A DNA stretch of 64,000 nucleotides, taken from contig CP154954.1 in NCBI GenBank assembly GCA_039621445.1, forward strand, positions 13,510,716-13,574,715, read 5' to 3'. A program made the translations under genes and the position numbers. Shown piece by piece: positions 11,385 through 23,452 of the stretch. The stretch comes from Euglena gracilis (lineage: Eukaryota > Euglenida > Euglenophyceae > Euglenales). The first letter of the stretch is position 1. Every line of letters begins with the position of its first letter. Under the pieces are notes generated by a model. That model saw only the letters and a program-made list of their open reading frames with translations, searched no databases and was not told where the DNA came from.

Positions 11385-11604
11385 CACCGTTCCAAAGTCT
11401 CAAACCGATTCAAAGGGTGACGCTTCAAGGCGACAGAGCACGTAGAAGAGTACAACACGTAAACTGCCGGCTATAGTAAACCCGAGATGCAGAGGCCGGC
11501 AACCTGGTGTTGCAGTACTTGTGTGAGGCACTATCCAACTCCGTCCGTGTGAGGCATACCCCGAGATGCAGGGGCCACGGCCACGGTGACGCCCTTGGGA
11601 GTGG

Positions 11605-11817
11605 AGTGTGTGCGGCGGACGGGATGGCGTACGACACACTACAGTGGTAGGTGTGAGACCAGTCTGGTCCGAATAGATTATTGGTTATGGTGTTGGCCTC
11701 ACACGCGGAAGGTCGTGAGTTCGAGACCCAGGTCACGCCGTGCGGCTCTTGGTCGGTCCCATACTGGCAGAGGGCATACCACGGGGATCGATCAGCGCAC
11801 CCTCGGCTGTATACACA
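11605..11817 (+). mobile_element. tRNA-Val(CAC)-derived SINE, copy 3, 3'-truncated
   Basis: Starts GTGTGTGCGGCGGACGGG and keeps TTATTGGTTATGGTGTTGG, CTCACACGCGG and GAGTTCGAGACCC. Similarity stops near 11817, so the 3' box is missing. Confidence 0.75.
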
Positions 11818-12836
11818 GGGCCAGCAGCGCAGCGGCGCGCTCCGGGTGGCCAACAGGCCACACCCCCACCTGTGCCCGTTGTGTCTGCCTTGCCGGCCAA
11901 ACCAGCGCCAACGGCGCAGCCGCCCTGCCGGCACCAGCAAAAGCAGCGCCAAAGGCGCAGGCAATGTCAGTACCGCAAACCCTGGAAGCACCAACGGTTG
12001 CTCCATCCCAAGACTCTATCACGAAAATACGTAGTGCGCCACCACCTGCTGAGCAGTAATTTGCAGCTCATAGAACCACACCAGCGCAGTATCGCGAATG
12101 TTCGGACGAAAACCTCATGCGGATAGCCACCGAAAGAGCAGCTCAAAATAAAATGATTGAACTGCCTAGAGGCCAAACCCTCCCTAATAATAGTCCACCG
12201 CTATTGGCGGATATGCAATATCAACCTGCCGCATACCCAGCATCCAAAATGGCATATGCCCTACAAGAACTGCTCGGACGAGCAACTGATATGAATCCCG
12301 CCTTCTAGCGTCCAACCTCAACCCCTACAAATAAAATGAAGCCAGAAAGGAACTTTCCCGAGTACGATTGGGATTAGGTTATGGCAAAGGTGCACCCAAG
12401 CGAGCACCTGCTGCACGCCAGAAAGACCAAAGCAAAGGCCAAAAAAAGCCTATTCCGTGACTCATATGAGAATGATATGGAAGCTCTATTATTATTATAT
12501 TATTCAATGTGATCATGATCTCGATTTCGATGGCATATGCAGGTTACAAAATTAACTCATTCTACCCGTCCTCGGGTCTTCTCCTGTCATCCCTGTGACA
12601 AAGCAGCTCGATAAGGAGCGTTCGCGTCAGTTCCACCATGATAGAACTTTGTATGTCTTTGAAGGTAACGTCGTCACTGGTCCGATATTAGGTGCCAGTA
12701 TTCTGCCATGTCTGGTTCGTGGCGGGATACCCCACACAAGATTTCAGTAGGTTCGTTAACTCATGTGGTTACCCTTACCTCTAGTGTGGCCTAGAAGACA
12801 GATAACGTACAGATAAAGACCAACTGGGAGTCCCTG
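11818..12836. other. Inner-element internal sequence without a recognised gene
   Basis: Several short frames occur, such as 12117-12308 (63 aa), with no recognised homology. An AT-rich patch near 12480-12510 is otherwise featureless. Confidence 0.4.
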
Positions 12837-14640
12837 GTGATGCACCACCACCCGTATTCGGACGTGGTCGGCTTTACCGGGGGACAGCATATTTTTGCAC
12901 CTATCAGAGCAATTGCGCGAGAAGGCCCTGTGCCAACAACTACAGCGGATCGCCCACATTCACCTACACTCTCACCGGAAACAGCTGAGGACAGTGAACA
13001 GTGTGACGCAGAGGGCGGTCAAGTCCGAATGAAACGCTTGGAGCACATCTCTGCTGAGGAATCTAAGTATGCAGATGTCCCAATAGCCCTACTGGGCTCC
13101 AGGACAACTCTGCCTCACGTGGGAGATGAAAGCCATAGAGCTAAGTCCCCAACACCCGAGGCCGAACGGCCGCTGGTACCACCGGTACCACACGTCTCCT
13201 TACCTAGAGTGCCAATGGCACCACCCACAGAACCCGTCACATCAACGAAATCTCCCACTGCAGTTTTCGCTGGTGTGCTACAGGGATTGTCAGCAGTAAT
13301 GTCTGCTGTCTTTGCTGTGCTGACCCCTCGGGGTTCCCCAGCACCATCGCCCCCTGAAACATAAATGGGTTCCTGCTGAGGATAGCAGCTCAACAGAAGC
13401 ACAGGCTGCCGCCACAGCTCAAATGGAGGAAGATGTGCCAGGTGCTAAGCCAGGAGCTCAAGCCTGGCCAACAGCAGAAATGCAACAACCTCCTGCCAAG
13501 CCGGCATCCCAGACACCACCAATGCCGGAAAGACTACTGCCTCCGGCGGATCCCCGAAAGAATACTGATACGGCAAGAAAACCAGGGCCCCTAAAGTCAA
13601 AGCCCTTGCCGAGGGCACTTGCGAGCCCGCTGAACGGCGGCAGGATGACAAGCCACCGCCTCCTGACGCAACTGGCTCTGGTACAGGCAATAGTCCCACT
13701 ACCACATGACCAGCAATGTGGCTGAAACATCCACAGGAACTAAGTGCAAACCTACCATCACATCGTTTCTGTACAGTGTCCCTGACGAGGCCGAAGAGCA
13801 GCCTTGGACACAGGACGTACTTTCCAGAGTCGACGCCCTGCAAAAACGTCGGGCTAGGATCAACATGATCCGCAACAGCAGTGGTCCCTGGCAGAACAAG
13901 TGGATCAATCCCTTGTCCCAGAAAAAACAACTTGGTGTTTTCACCACCAGCCACTTTTGGCTTTTTTGGAATGTGAAATCTCCAGGGGTATCCGCCCAAT
14001 GTTTTGGAGGAATTTTGCCCCGTATTTCCAGGAAAATGACCGACAATTGTGGTTATGCACAGCATGCCACAGGCTTTGCAACGATGTGCTCGCCGTGCAT
14101 ATATACACACGCAACCCAGATAGCATAAGCTTCCACCATGATGTATATGTGTGCAATTGCGCAGTCTTTATTTGCAGTGACTTACTGGCATGGTCAAGAA
14201 TGGACATTTTCTGCTGGAAAGAAAATAAATATGACAAGGACATACCTGTCCGTTACATCGACTGCCTAACAAGGCAAAATGTCTGGCTTCGTGCCGATGG
14301 CAGTATGACTAGAGGCTTTCCGGAAAACGAAGACCATCTAGTCGAAATTAAAAAAGCACTGTAAGTCCCAACTGTATATTTATCAGTTCGCAAAATTCAA
14401 CGGTGCACACCGCTATATGACAGGCGGAATCACCAAATATTTTCATTTCGACAGGGCAGTTGTCCGGCTCACAGTCGACTCTACTGGAAAGGCCAAAGTG
14501 CCATACGCTTTTCAGATTTCCAATTAGGATTGGGTGATATACCAATTGTTTCAGGAACATCTCTGCAGAACTGGTCACACTATCTTTGCTGCCTGACTAA
14601 CCACCTGCGGCATATGACCTCACTTGTACTGAGCGGGTAA
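12837..14640 (+). pseudogene. Family-V ORF2 (inner element), decayed
   Basis: Blocks match the near-intact ORF2 in order. FAGVLQGLSAVMSAVFAVL at about 13265-13320 matches its hydrophobic block. QDVLSRVDALQKRRARINM ... WQNKWINPLS at about 13810-13920 matches HEDIISNLPSVEERIAMIQ ... LNKWIEPLF. The Cys/His region follows at 14047-14364: LWLCTACHRLCND, then CSDLLAW, then IDCLTRQNVWLRADGS. The last block is MTGGITKYFHF ... VVRLTVDSTGK near 14420-14490. Two or more frameshifts and stops disrupt it. In the last Cys pair the first Cys is kept only in part (YIDC). Confidence 0.75.
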
Positions 14641-15661
14641 GAGATATCTTATGACCATTTACCATCCGAGGACGAGTCACAAACTGTCACTGCATGGCAG
14701 ATACTGCCCCCCGATGATAGAGATTATTGAAAGTCCCGAAGGCACTTATGATCGTTGATCAAGCCTGGCTCCGAAGCCGATTTTGTTCCGGAGATCAAGC
14801 CAGCCAAAAGAACTGCCGTCTGTGCAATCGATACTCCAGGCCGACACACCACAGGTCTATTGTCCCTGTGCTGACAGTTCTGTCAGACCTATACTGCCTG
14901 TATGCAGTATCCGCACTAGGCACATCTGCCAGTATGTAGTTGTTATAGGTACGTCGCCCCTCTCTTTTTGGCTACCGCCGTGGTTACCGAGGTATAAGTC
15001 TCTGGGCATACCCCATCAACAACACGTTGTCCGCTGCGCCCTGTGAATCCTTCACAGAGGTATGCAACGCCAGTAGGAAGACGCACAGTGTACAGCGCGC
15101 ACACCGTAAGAATAGTTACCAACTTGTCACTTTTTGGGCCTGGGGCCCCATAAGACTTCCGGGCTGCAAAGATTCTGCCTAAAGCCTTTTGACCAGCCCC
15201 ACACACCTCTCTCATTTCCCCCAATGGGCAAAGTGGCCGTCGCGGCAGTTGATTTGGTAGGTAGATCTTTCTTCCTGATCCGGTATGACTGGACAGGTGC
15301 CCCTCCTTCCACACCCTACACTGCATTCCCTTCAGATTACGGAATGAGACCTCCCTGAGTGTCATGGGCACACCCCAATCAGGGTAGATGGGACTTTCTG
15401 GAAAAGAAACCTTCCAGCCACATTTTCCCACGGTCTCTTCCATTTCCACCCCTTTGCCGCAATAGGTAGGCAACGCATGAGCAGTTAACCCCTTTTGTAT
15501 GTTTTTGTATTATTCATCACTTTCTTTCCCCACACCCCTTGTGACAGGAGAACCAAAAGCCTCATACGGCTCTGTGGCAGATCCCTGCCACCAGGACTGT
15601 GTCAGGCAATCCTACTGGCCTGGACAAACAGGGAAATCGGGAACAGCCCTGGAGGGGGAAC
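14641..15661. other. 3' internal region of the inner element
   Basis: Decayed tail of ORF2 followed by non-coding sequence with weak similarity to 17480-17780 of the outer element. It ends in CCCTGGAGGGGGAAC, the polypurine tract of the 3' LTR. Confidence 0.45.
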
Positions 15662-16128
15662 GTGTACCAGGCAGCTGATTTACGGTGTATGAAGGTGTAA
15701 AACTATTGCCAGATATAGTTCTGAGCCTCATACACAGTACTTTGTTGGATGTCATTCCTAAAGATGGCCGAGGGCCTGAATTAGGAACCCACGATCTATA
15801 GAGCAAAACCATATTTGGTTCTCCTCTCCACAGTTAGTATTCTTTAATCTCTATTCTGTTTTCATTATCGTCTATTCTTTATTCTCCGTTTTGTTCTTCA
15901 CTTGTCTTCAAGTAAAGTTTGTTCATTGAAAGGCCTGAAACGACTGCAAATTAATCGGCGTTTGTTTGTCAGCTCCAAAGAGCTTTCTTGCGCAGGATTG
16001 TGCTTTGCATCTTAAGCTTGTTAAAAGGGAAGTCAGCGCTTCATTTGATGTATATCATTTTTCTCTACTTTCTTAAGTAGGCCGCGCACCAAAGGTGAAA
16101 GCAAGGAAAGCAGGGTTGGACGTACACT
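15662..16128 (+). repeat. 3' LTR of the inner family-V element
   Basis: 467 bp, GTGTACCAGGCAGC to GGACGTACACT, with the same internal boxes as 9398-9880 but many substitutions. Confidence 0.85.
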
Positions 16129-17060
16129 GAAGACTGTGTGGGGGATTTCCAGCACGGCACGTCTTTTGCATGGACGTGCACTTTGTGCCACTATGTGCGC
16201 CACAACCACCTCCTTGTGCATGTGTGCAAGCGGCAAGTGCAATCTCGGTCGTCCCGCCACAGGGCATATGTGCTGAACTGCGTGGCTGTCGTATGTAGCG
16301 AGTGTCTGAACCTCTGCAAGCACAGCTTTAACTGCTCCTAGAGTGAGAATGCTCACGGCAGGGAAATCCCTTCCCTGTGCATCAACTATGTGGGTGCCAA
16401 GTTCGTGCAGACAGCCGGTAGCCGGTGGCACGGTCACCACCACTGTCGCCCATCACTGGGAGACGTTGGAGAAGTAGAAGAAGGAGTACAAACAGTTGGA
16501 AGGCTGCCTGAAGCACTCCGAATTCAAAAATGCAGAAAACTACAACCACACGGGAATGCCCCTGAGTTCCAGATCGACGGTTGGGCAATGCGTCTCGCGG
16601 TCGAGGATGGTGCCATGGTAAAAATGCCTTACCACTGGTCCGACCGGGAAACAACGGTCCCCGTCGTTATCCATAGGTCATAATGGCGGACACGCCCTGC
16701 CGTACTGGCCACTCAAAGAACACCACTTGGTGCACATGGGCTGGTTTTAGGTTGTATGTATTACGGCACCACACGGCAAGGACTCGGACAGCGAACTGGA
16801 CGTACGACGTCAAACTCAAGCAGTATCCGGGGATCACCCACCCGGCGTGTGCAAACGACCCCGGATGAATTATATCATCTGGCGGGTGATGCTGACTAGA
16901 ATTGTCTGGGATCAGCTCCAACGGTATCGTCAGCATCATACTGTATGTACCAGGGAGAAGCATACGGACCGTTGGATCAAGGAGTGGGATACTCCAGCCG
17001 TTGATGTCTCCAGCCGTTGATGTCAACAACCCGTAGCACAAAAGCATCTGAAGCGAAGTC
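16129..17060 (+). pseudogene. Family-V ORF2, 3' half (outer element), decayed
   Basis: It resumes the gene cut at 9397. FAWTCTLCHYVRHN and LVHVC match WLCTVCHNIRN and AVHVC, and VVCSECLNL matches LICGDCLLT. Further on, YDVKLKQYPG matches HNVDFNALPG, and NYIIWRVMLTRIVWDQLQRY at about 16866-16925 matches WNYYIWPATFPRVLWENLQ. The frame changes several times. The first two Cys pairs are intact, which fits a zinc-binding role for the ancestor. Confidence 0.75.
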
Positions 17061-18028
17061 ACTCCGCCGCGTTCTCCGCCCCGGTCGAGGACCCATTAGG
17101 GGGCCGTTAACACCACTGCTGCCGTGAAGTGCGCTTAAGCCTAGCCGATAAAGGCAGGTGAGAGAACTGAGAGTACCAATGCGGTCTTTTCCAGCGCATT
17201 TGTCAGTTATTCGCCTGACAGCGTGGTATTACACCGCACTATGTACCCATATGGGGGAGAATGACTTTCCTCTACCCTGTTTCGGGTCGTCCCCCGAACA
17301 CCAACCCTTTGCGTTGTTTGCCGCCAGTAACTCTCAACCGTGGTGCTGCAATGTGCAGGATTCTGTGCGCATGCACACAGACGTTTCTCAACTCTCGTGC
17401 ACGTGTGACGCACGCAGCGCACAGGGCCGACAGCCTACTTTCCTTTCCTTTTCTTTTCGGCCATTTGACGCCATAAGGCTGTCCAACAGCACAACTTTCC
17501 TTTTCCAAAGCCACCCCCGCCCACCACTCCTATCTACTTTCCCCCAAGGGCAAAATGATGGGTTAGGCAGTTGGTTTTGTAGAATATGTTTTCTTTTGCG
17601 TGGTCAGGTTCGACTTGCCATGCCCCATGCCCACATCTGACTGGTCAGAGGTCCCTTCCTTTTCCACAACATCCATGTAGTTTTTCCTGGAATGCCCGTG
17701 TACCCAACCCCAAGTGCCTTGGGTACACCCAAATTAGTTGGATGGGTTTGCTTGGCTAGGAAACCTGTCAACACCATTTTACCCCTGATGGACTAAAATA
17801 TACTTCATCCTTAAGTCACTGCAGAGTAATTGAAACCATTTTGCGTGTTTTCGTATTTTTGGGTTCCACTATTCTCTCCCTCTAATGAGTGGATCCTCGT
17901 GCGACGGGAAAGGGGATCCTGAGAATGCGTCAGGGTGCACCTCACACAGACCAGGTCTGTGTCCGGAGTCCTTCTGAACAGAATGCCTGGTTCAGAAGGT
18001 AGATCGGGCATAGCACTGGGAGGGGGAT
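17061..18028. other. 3' internal region of the outer element
   Basis: No gene is recognised. It ends in CACTGGGAGGGGGA, a polypurine tract directly before the LTR. Confidence 0.45.
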
Positions 18029-18328
18029 GTGTACCAGGGGTATGCTATCTGCTCTTCCGATGAGGAAGTCAGTATGAGAGCAGATCCTATTAGGATCTTC
18101 TCAGCCCCCTTTCTCTCTCCACAGGTGGTAGTCTGCTTATATCTTTTATAAAGTGTGCACCATAAAATCAACTGTGATTTTTCCTTTTGTATCCTTCCCT
18201 GTGCTTTGCGTCTGCCGTGCGGGGAGCTAAAAGGTGTTTTTCTGCTCCTCTCATTTTCAGTCGCCTATGTAGGTGCGACAAGATAAAGCGAGGCTTTTGC
18301 GGGCAACAGGGAACATGAGATGTACACT
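18029..18328 (+). repeat. 3' LTR of the outer family-V element
   Basis: 300 bp, GTGTACCAGGGGTATGC to GATGTACACT. With 58801-59127 it forms a second LTR subfamily sharing CTCTTCCGATGAGGAA-like and AGCAGATCCTATTAGG boxes. It keeps the CTCTCTCCACAGGT box and has a TATA-like TTTTATAAAG near 18146. The matching 5' LTR was not found left of 7.6 kb. Confidence 0.8.
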
Positions 18329-18722
18329 AGATTCCCCAAAGACAGGGCATCCCTTCAAGAAGATCAACAGCATACCCTGAGGGCCCTAGGGGTGAAAACG
18401 GAACCCTGGTGAAGCCATCTGGGCATATAAATTACATGGATGAAAAGTCCGGATAGACCCTCCTGCTCCTGAGGTTGTAAATAAGTCGAATATGACAGCA
18501 GAAGAATGTTCCCCAGCAACTTGTTAATTAATCAAAACTGGCGTTCAGCCCCCGTGGGTAAACCCACCAAAATTGTCAATCCATCCAAAAAACGGAGCAA
18601 ACTTTGACACGAACCAGCAGAAACAATCCTGCAGGATTACAAAAAAATCTGGTTCAATAAAATTGGTGGAGAATTTGAACACCCAACACCTAATCCCATG
18701 GTTTTTTGTTTCGAAAGCAGAA
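18329..18722. other. Unassigned spacer
   Basis: No coding region or repeat was recognised. Confidence 0.4.
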
Positions 18723-18927
18723 GGTGTGTGTGGCGGACGGGATAGCCTACGACGGTAGGTAACCCGCGCGTAGTACAAAGCCGAGTATCGCTCGAGTAAC
18801 TTATTCGGTAAGGTGCTGTGCTCACACGCAGGAGGTCGTGGGTTCAAGACCCAGGCCCCGCCTTGTGAGTCCTGGTTAATCCCGCACGGGAAGATGGCGT
18901 AAGAGGGATCGACCGGCGCGTGCAACT
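18723..18927 (+). mobile_element. tRNA-Val(CAC)-derived SINE, copy 4, diverged
   Basis: It starts GTGTGTGTGGCGGACGGG. It keeps TTCGGTAAGGTGCTGTGCTC, CTCACACGCAGGAGG and the cleanest B box of the four, GGGTTCAAGACCC. The 3' half is lost after about 18927. Confidence 0.7.
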
Positions 18928-19680
18928 ACGCACAAGGACGAAGACACTGTTTGGCCGGACCTTATGCATGGTTTCCCGCTTGGGTACGTGTCATGGCGAG
19001 TAGTAGGAGCTTCCTCACCGTGGCCGTCCAACAGCTAGTGGTGAAAACCTACATACAGAAGGGAGGCAGAAAAAGTGGAGATTAATAAGCGGCTGAAGGG
19101 AACTGAAGCGGGAGTTCTCAGTGAAACCTTTCAAGCTGGATAATATTCAGCATATTTCTCCGTTCTGGAGAAAGGCCACTGCGCTGCCAAATAGGCCTCA
19201 AGGACACATACTTGCACACCACTGTGAGCCAGGCCCTAAGGGCGCCTTTTTTAAGACATCACAGTTTCGGGGCCAAAAAGGAGGTTTTGGGGTGAAATTT
19301 GGCCTGTGGTTGCCTGAGTTCTGGAGTCCCATCCCCCTGCCCATTTTCTCACAGATGGAGGGGGGTTGGGGAACAAAACCTCCACTTCTTGGCTTTCTTT
19401 GTTGATTTGTTGATTTTCCATTGCAATTCCAAACGTAAATCCAAGGCTTGAATTGACAATGATATTTAATTGTACTTGCACCATTTCACAGAATAAGAGG
19501 AAAACCCTGTGAGAGGAATATGATTTTGATGCCTTTGATGGGCAGTTGTATTTTGGTTTGAGTGCGCTGATTCCTAAGGGCTCTCCAAACCCAAATTCTT
19601 GCCCATTGCATCCAGACCAATCAACTCAAGTCAAAGTAAAAGGTTCCCCCCTTAATGATGATAAATTTTACTGAATTCCA
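18928..19680. other. Unassigned spacer
   Basis: Only short frames are present; nothing is recognised. Confidence 0.4.
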
Positions 19681-19689
19681 TCATTATTG

Positions 19690-20350
19690 AGTTTTTCAAA
19701 CGCTTGCAACAACTCCGGGAACTCTGTCGTCAACCTCTTAAAATTATGTTCCAAGCGCTTGCAAGAGGTCTCACCAAATCCAAAATTTTTCCTTAAAACT
19801 AAAGGAAAAATGCATAAAAAGGTTAAAAAAAATGCTAAATAGACCCAAAATAACCGTTTGGGAATACCTAACCTCACCCAATCCCTCTCCTTGCACAACC
19901 AACGCATGGGCGCCTTGGGGGAGGAAATGTTTAGTAAAATGTTCATAAAGCCTTAAAATTAGAGCTAAACGGCAAAAACTCCTCAAAGGGTCGTTAAGAT
20001 GCGTAATCACAACCTTGCCCAGATCCTTTTTTATAGTCTTTACTTTTTGATACTTGTGGTTTTCCTTCTTGGAAACTTTTGTTGAAAACCCAGGTGATTT
20101 ACTTCCTGGGTCGGGTGCACAGTGTACTTTTTTGTGTGTATCTTGAATCCTCAACTGATATAAATCCCTGTCGACTGTGTACGCATAATTTTGCAAAACG
20201 CGTTTGGTGGGGGCCAGCTATAAAATGTCGTTCCAAGGTATACGAATACCTGTATGCCCCATTTTCTCATCAGCTTTTCGAATGTTTTCATGACACCCAT
20301 GAAGACTTAAGGCATGATATTTGGCCGAAACAGCCGGACTGGAACTCCCA
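19690..20350 (-). pseudogene. Ty3/gypsy-like reverse transcriptase fossil
   Basis: The minus-strand reading keeps KVKTIKKDLGK and, further on, DPLRSFCRLALILRLYEHF. These correspond to the thumb-side KV..I and LRSFLGL.NYYRRF motifs of Ty3-type RT, followed by a decayed FWIW segment. The YxDD box is not preserved in this copy. It is homologous in order and spacing to the fossil at 57830-58450. Stops and frameshifts are frequent, so no product is expected. Confidence 0.55.
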
Positions 20351-20521
20351 AGTCTGCTTCCCCAGATGTCATGGGGGCCAATTTGTGCAGGAAAAATAAC
20401 CGTTCAGGTGCCACAGAATCTGCCGGGCAACGAATGCCGCACGCAAAAACGGGCAAACTTTTCAAGGCTTGGGAAAAAAGCAAAGCCACAACACAGAGGA
20501 AAGGTTCAGAACTCCATCTTG

Positions 20522-21212
20522 TCATTGTCGAGGGGGGAATGGTTGCAGCGGCTCCATCGACAACTTGGACATCTCAGAATTAAGCATCAGTCTCCTCTGC
20601 CTTCTTAGACTTGATTGAGTGGGCTTCAGACGAACTTCTGTCTTCATCTCATCTTCCACATCACATTGCTGAACATTGCATTCCACATCCTGCAGCATGT
20701 CATCTCTGGCAATGTCTTCGTCAGTCTGCACCCCAATGTCAGAACTTGTCATCACACATTGCCTCCCATGGCATTTACAGCCGGGGTACAGTCGCAGCAG
20801 GGGCTCGTCAGTGAACTGTCTTCCATGAACTCTCTTGAATCCATTCTGACTTCTCCTTGATGTGCACAGCACACATAGGCATTCCAAGCAGTAAGACCAT
20901 TCATTCCTCAAGGCCAAACTTGCACCTTTCACACATGCCAGCTTCAGGCCATGGCAACTGCACAAATGGCTGAACCACACACAGACACAGACAGAGATCT
21001 TGCTGGCGGGCATCCCACCTTGACTTCTCTGGTGGAGGTTCCTCTGGGGGCGAACCACTGATTGTACAGGGCTGAATACACTGATTGTGTCGGACTGAGT
21101 GCTCCTCCGCCGCTATTCCCTGGTCTGGCATGTGCCAATCAGACGTTCCGAAACTTGAACTTTTTGCTTTTTTCCCCTTGGGTGCCAGTTGCCAAAATAA
21201 TTTTAATAGCAC
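20522..21212 (-). pseudogene. Cys-rich ORF of unknown function, frameshifted
   Basis: Two overlapping minus-strand frames join near 20905. The first (21212 to 20901, 103 aa) ends in AGMCERCKFGLE. The second continues with NEWSYCLECLCVLCTSRR, PGCKCHGRQC and an acidic tail, then a basic RRQRRLMLN. The paired cysteines (CERC, CLEC, CVLC, CKC) suggest zinc binding. The overall plan resembles the 247-aa LTR-initiated ORF at 1956-2699 (Cys-rich middle, acidic stretch, basic end), but residue-level homology is not clear. It is probably part of a non-autonomous element. Confidence 0.4.
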
Positions 21213-21690
21213 GAAGCAGTCCCTAAAATGCAGAACAATGCATTGCCAGGATGTGAATTAGGATCTTCCTCTCCGCGCGACTGTCACAGGGTGTTGGCTC
21301 TCACTGGTTCAGCTCAGCAGGGAAGGGGTGAAACCCCAAAGGCACTCCCCTTGGAGATCCCAGTGACACTCCCTCAGGGGTGGGGAGGGTCCACTGGGAG
21401 GTTCCTCCTTGGAAATGATGGCCCAGTTCCGGCCACAGGGGGGGGCCAGAATAGGAATAAAACTTCCGACACAAGTCGGCACGAGGAGCCAAAAAACAAC
21501 ACTACGCCGGAAACTGGCCCGGCTCGGGGGTTTCCGCCTCACCCCAGCACTGCCGTGAAACATGGTAGCACAGGATCGAAACAATCCAAGCATGTTATAG
21601 GCATAACTGACTGCCATTTTAGGCCAAATAAGGTGCAACCGAACTGGCCCTGCCTTTTTCAATGACTTTCACGAACTCTGTGTGCAATTT
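21213..21690. other. Spacer with a fragment shared with 57.83 kb
   Basis: About 45 bp at 21610-21655 (reading CHFRPNKVQ) match the reverse strand near 57832-57880 (CHFGPDKVQ), so a piece of the same RT-bearing element lies here on the plus strand. Confidence 0.4.
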
Positions 21691-22488
21691 TTTGGTCAAA
21701 AACTCAGCAGCCCTCTGGGATTCAAACTCCAAATCCGAGAGAGCCGCTGTCCGTGTCCCAGCGCAAACCGTCGTCCTCCGCGGTACAACGTGCACCGTCC
21801 CACCCGCAGCCGTCCCGCACGCAAGTGCAGCAGTCCGCGCTGTCGTCGCATCCGTCTGCACCGGCATTGCGTCCCCCCAGCACCGCCGCCCCACCAGCGC
21901 ATTGATCAGCACAGCACCCGGCATCACACCCGCAAGCCGCGACCGCCGCCAATGTTCAAGCCGCCAGCACCAGTTCCGGTACCGGTGGCTTCTGCTCAGT
22001 CTGTCCGAGTCCAAGTTCGACCAATCTCCAAAGTGACTGTGCCAGTGTCAAGCCAGCCGCTGTGTGCCGGAGGCACCGAACCGCAGTGTGCAGAAGGCAC
22101 GGTGTACCAGCAAGCCGTCCATCCCAACCCATTGCATGCCATGCATCAGACACCCGCGGTGGCGTTTGCCACCGGGATGTCTCACCAGCCAGCCTTGCAG
22201 CCAACAGCCCACACTGCCGGCGGGCCCCCGCCGGTGGTGCAGTCCGCGGTGTGGCAACACCGGCGGACCCAGCCAACCCGCCCGCGTCGCGGCTCCGACC
22301 CGAGCTGCGGCCCGTGCGATCCCGCCCGGTTCCGACAAATGCAGCACCGATGCTCCTCATGCTTGCGGGGGCTGGTGTGCCCGCACCCGTGAGGGGAACC
22401 GCCATCCGAGAACTCCAAGCAACCACCCTGCCGCTGGCGGCTCCCAGCTGCAGATACTGCCACCGCACCTCCTGGATACCCTCTGGGG

Positions 22489-23452
22489 GTGGCATCCGGG
22501 CCGGATCTCGCATCCTACCTCCGTGAGGTGGAGGGGATGGTCCACCTCCTTAGAGTGGCGCAGGGGGTGGCGCTGCTGCGGAGTACGGTGGATGAGGCGA
22601 CGGCGTTGCACATCGACCTGATGGTGGAGAACTACCCGGAGATGCCGTTCGAGGAGCTGTGGGCGGGGCTGGACATGGAGCTGGGTGGAGACGACCGAGA
22701 AGGTCTACGAAGAAATCTCCGTCTCCTCAAGGTGGTGACGCGGGGCAAGCTGACGGAAAGACAGTGGCGGGAGTACTTTGTCAACGCCAAGGTGGAGGCG
22801 ATGCAAATCGGCTCATAACGGACGTGGAGCTAGCCCGCCTGGTGGTGGACCAGCTAGGCCAGCCATGGAGAAAGCAGCTGGCCCATGCGAAGGATCGGCG
22901 CCGTGACCACGCGGCGCTGTTCCTGGAAGGCCTACCGGAGGATGTGACGGTGGCGGAAGCGACGGAGATGGTGGTGGAAGAGACGGGCGTCGTGCCGAAG
23001 AAAGTGGATCGCCAAGGCCGAGGAATCAAGGTGGTCCCAGTGGATGCCGACCACCGGGCGGCCGTCAAGGCGGTGTACGACCGGCAGAAACTGTCTGGTG
23101 GAGCCATAGTCCGGGTGGCACCCGACACTGTGGAGTCCACCGCCACCCCAGTCAACGACCTCATGGTGCGGTGGCTGAGGGTGGATGGGCGACCACGAGC
23201 CGGTCCATCGCAAGCCGGCAGCACCCACGAGATGGCAGCGGGAAGTGGACGTCGAAGATGACGATGACGAGACCGACACCAAGGCCAATCAAGGATTCCA
23301 GGAGGAGTCCAACATCAAGGAAGTGAAGAAGGAGACGGGGAAGAAAGAAAAGAAAGGCAACACAAAGAAGGTGGACGAGACCAAGGACCCCAACGATGCA
23401 CAAGGCTGGGCTGGCCGAGGCAAAGGCAAACAGCAGCCATGGAATGAAGAAT
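22489..23452 (+). pseudogene. Ty3/gypsy gag-like region, frameshifted
   Basis: The first frame (22489-22818, 109 aa) has a helical gag-like composition: REVEGMVHLLRVAQGVALL, then an acidic DMELGGDDREG. A frameshift near 22810 continues with LITDVELARLVVDQLGQ ... DHAALFLEGLPEDVTVAEA. Another shift near 23190 leads into an acidic/basic segment rich in Asp, Glu and Lys. No CCHC zinc knuckle is seen. It is placed as gag because it precedes a methyltransferase domain and a retropepsin on the same strand with the same GC-rich codon use. All frames are broken, so it is not functional. Confidence 0.6.

Larger units (their letters stand above)
9398..16128 (+). mobile_element. Inner family-V LTR retrotransposon (6.7 kb), nested
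   Basis: LTRs at 9398-9880 and 15662-16128 have the inverted termini GTGTAC...GTACACT and are clearly diverged, so the insertion is old. The flanks carry GAAGAC on both sides, and the flanking ORF2 halves join into one homologous reading. A purine tract (GGAGGGGGAA) precedes the 3' LTR. Internally there are a gag start (10133), an inverted gag-like fragment, two SINEs and a decayed ORF2. No RT, RNase H or integrase is recognisable, so the element is non-autonomous or has lost pol. Confidence 0.8.

Noticed and set aside
16129-17060. Independent solo gene fragment
   Set aside because: It joins exactly to 9397 once the inner element is removed, so it is the second half of the outer ORF2.
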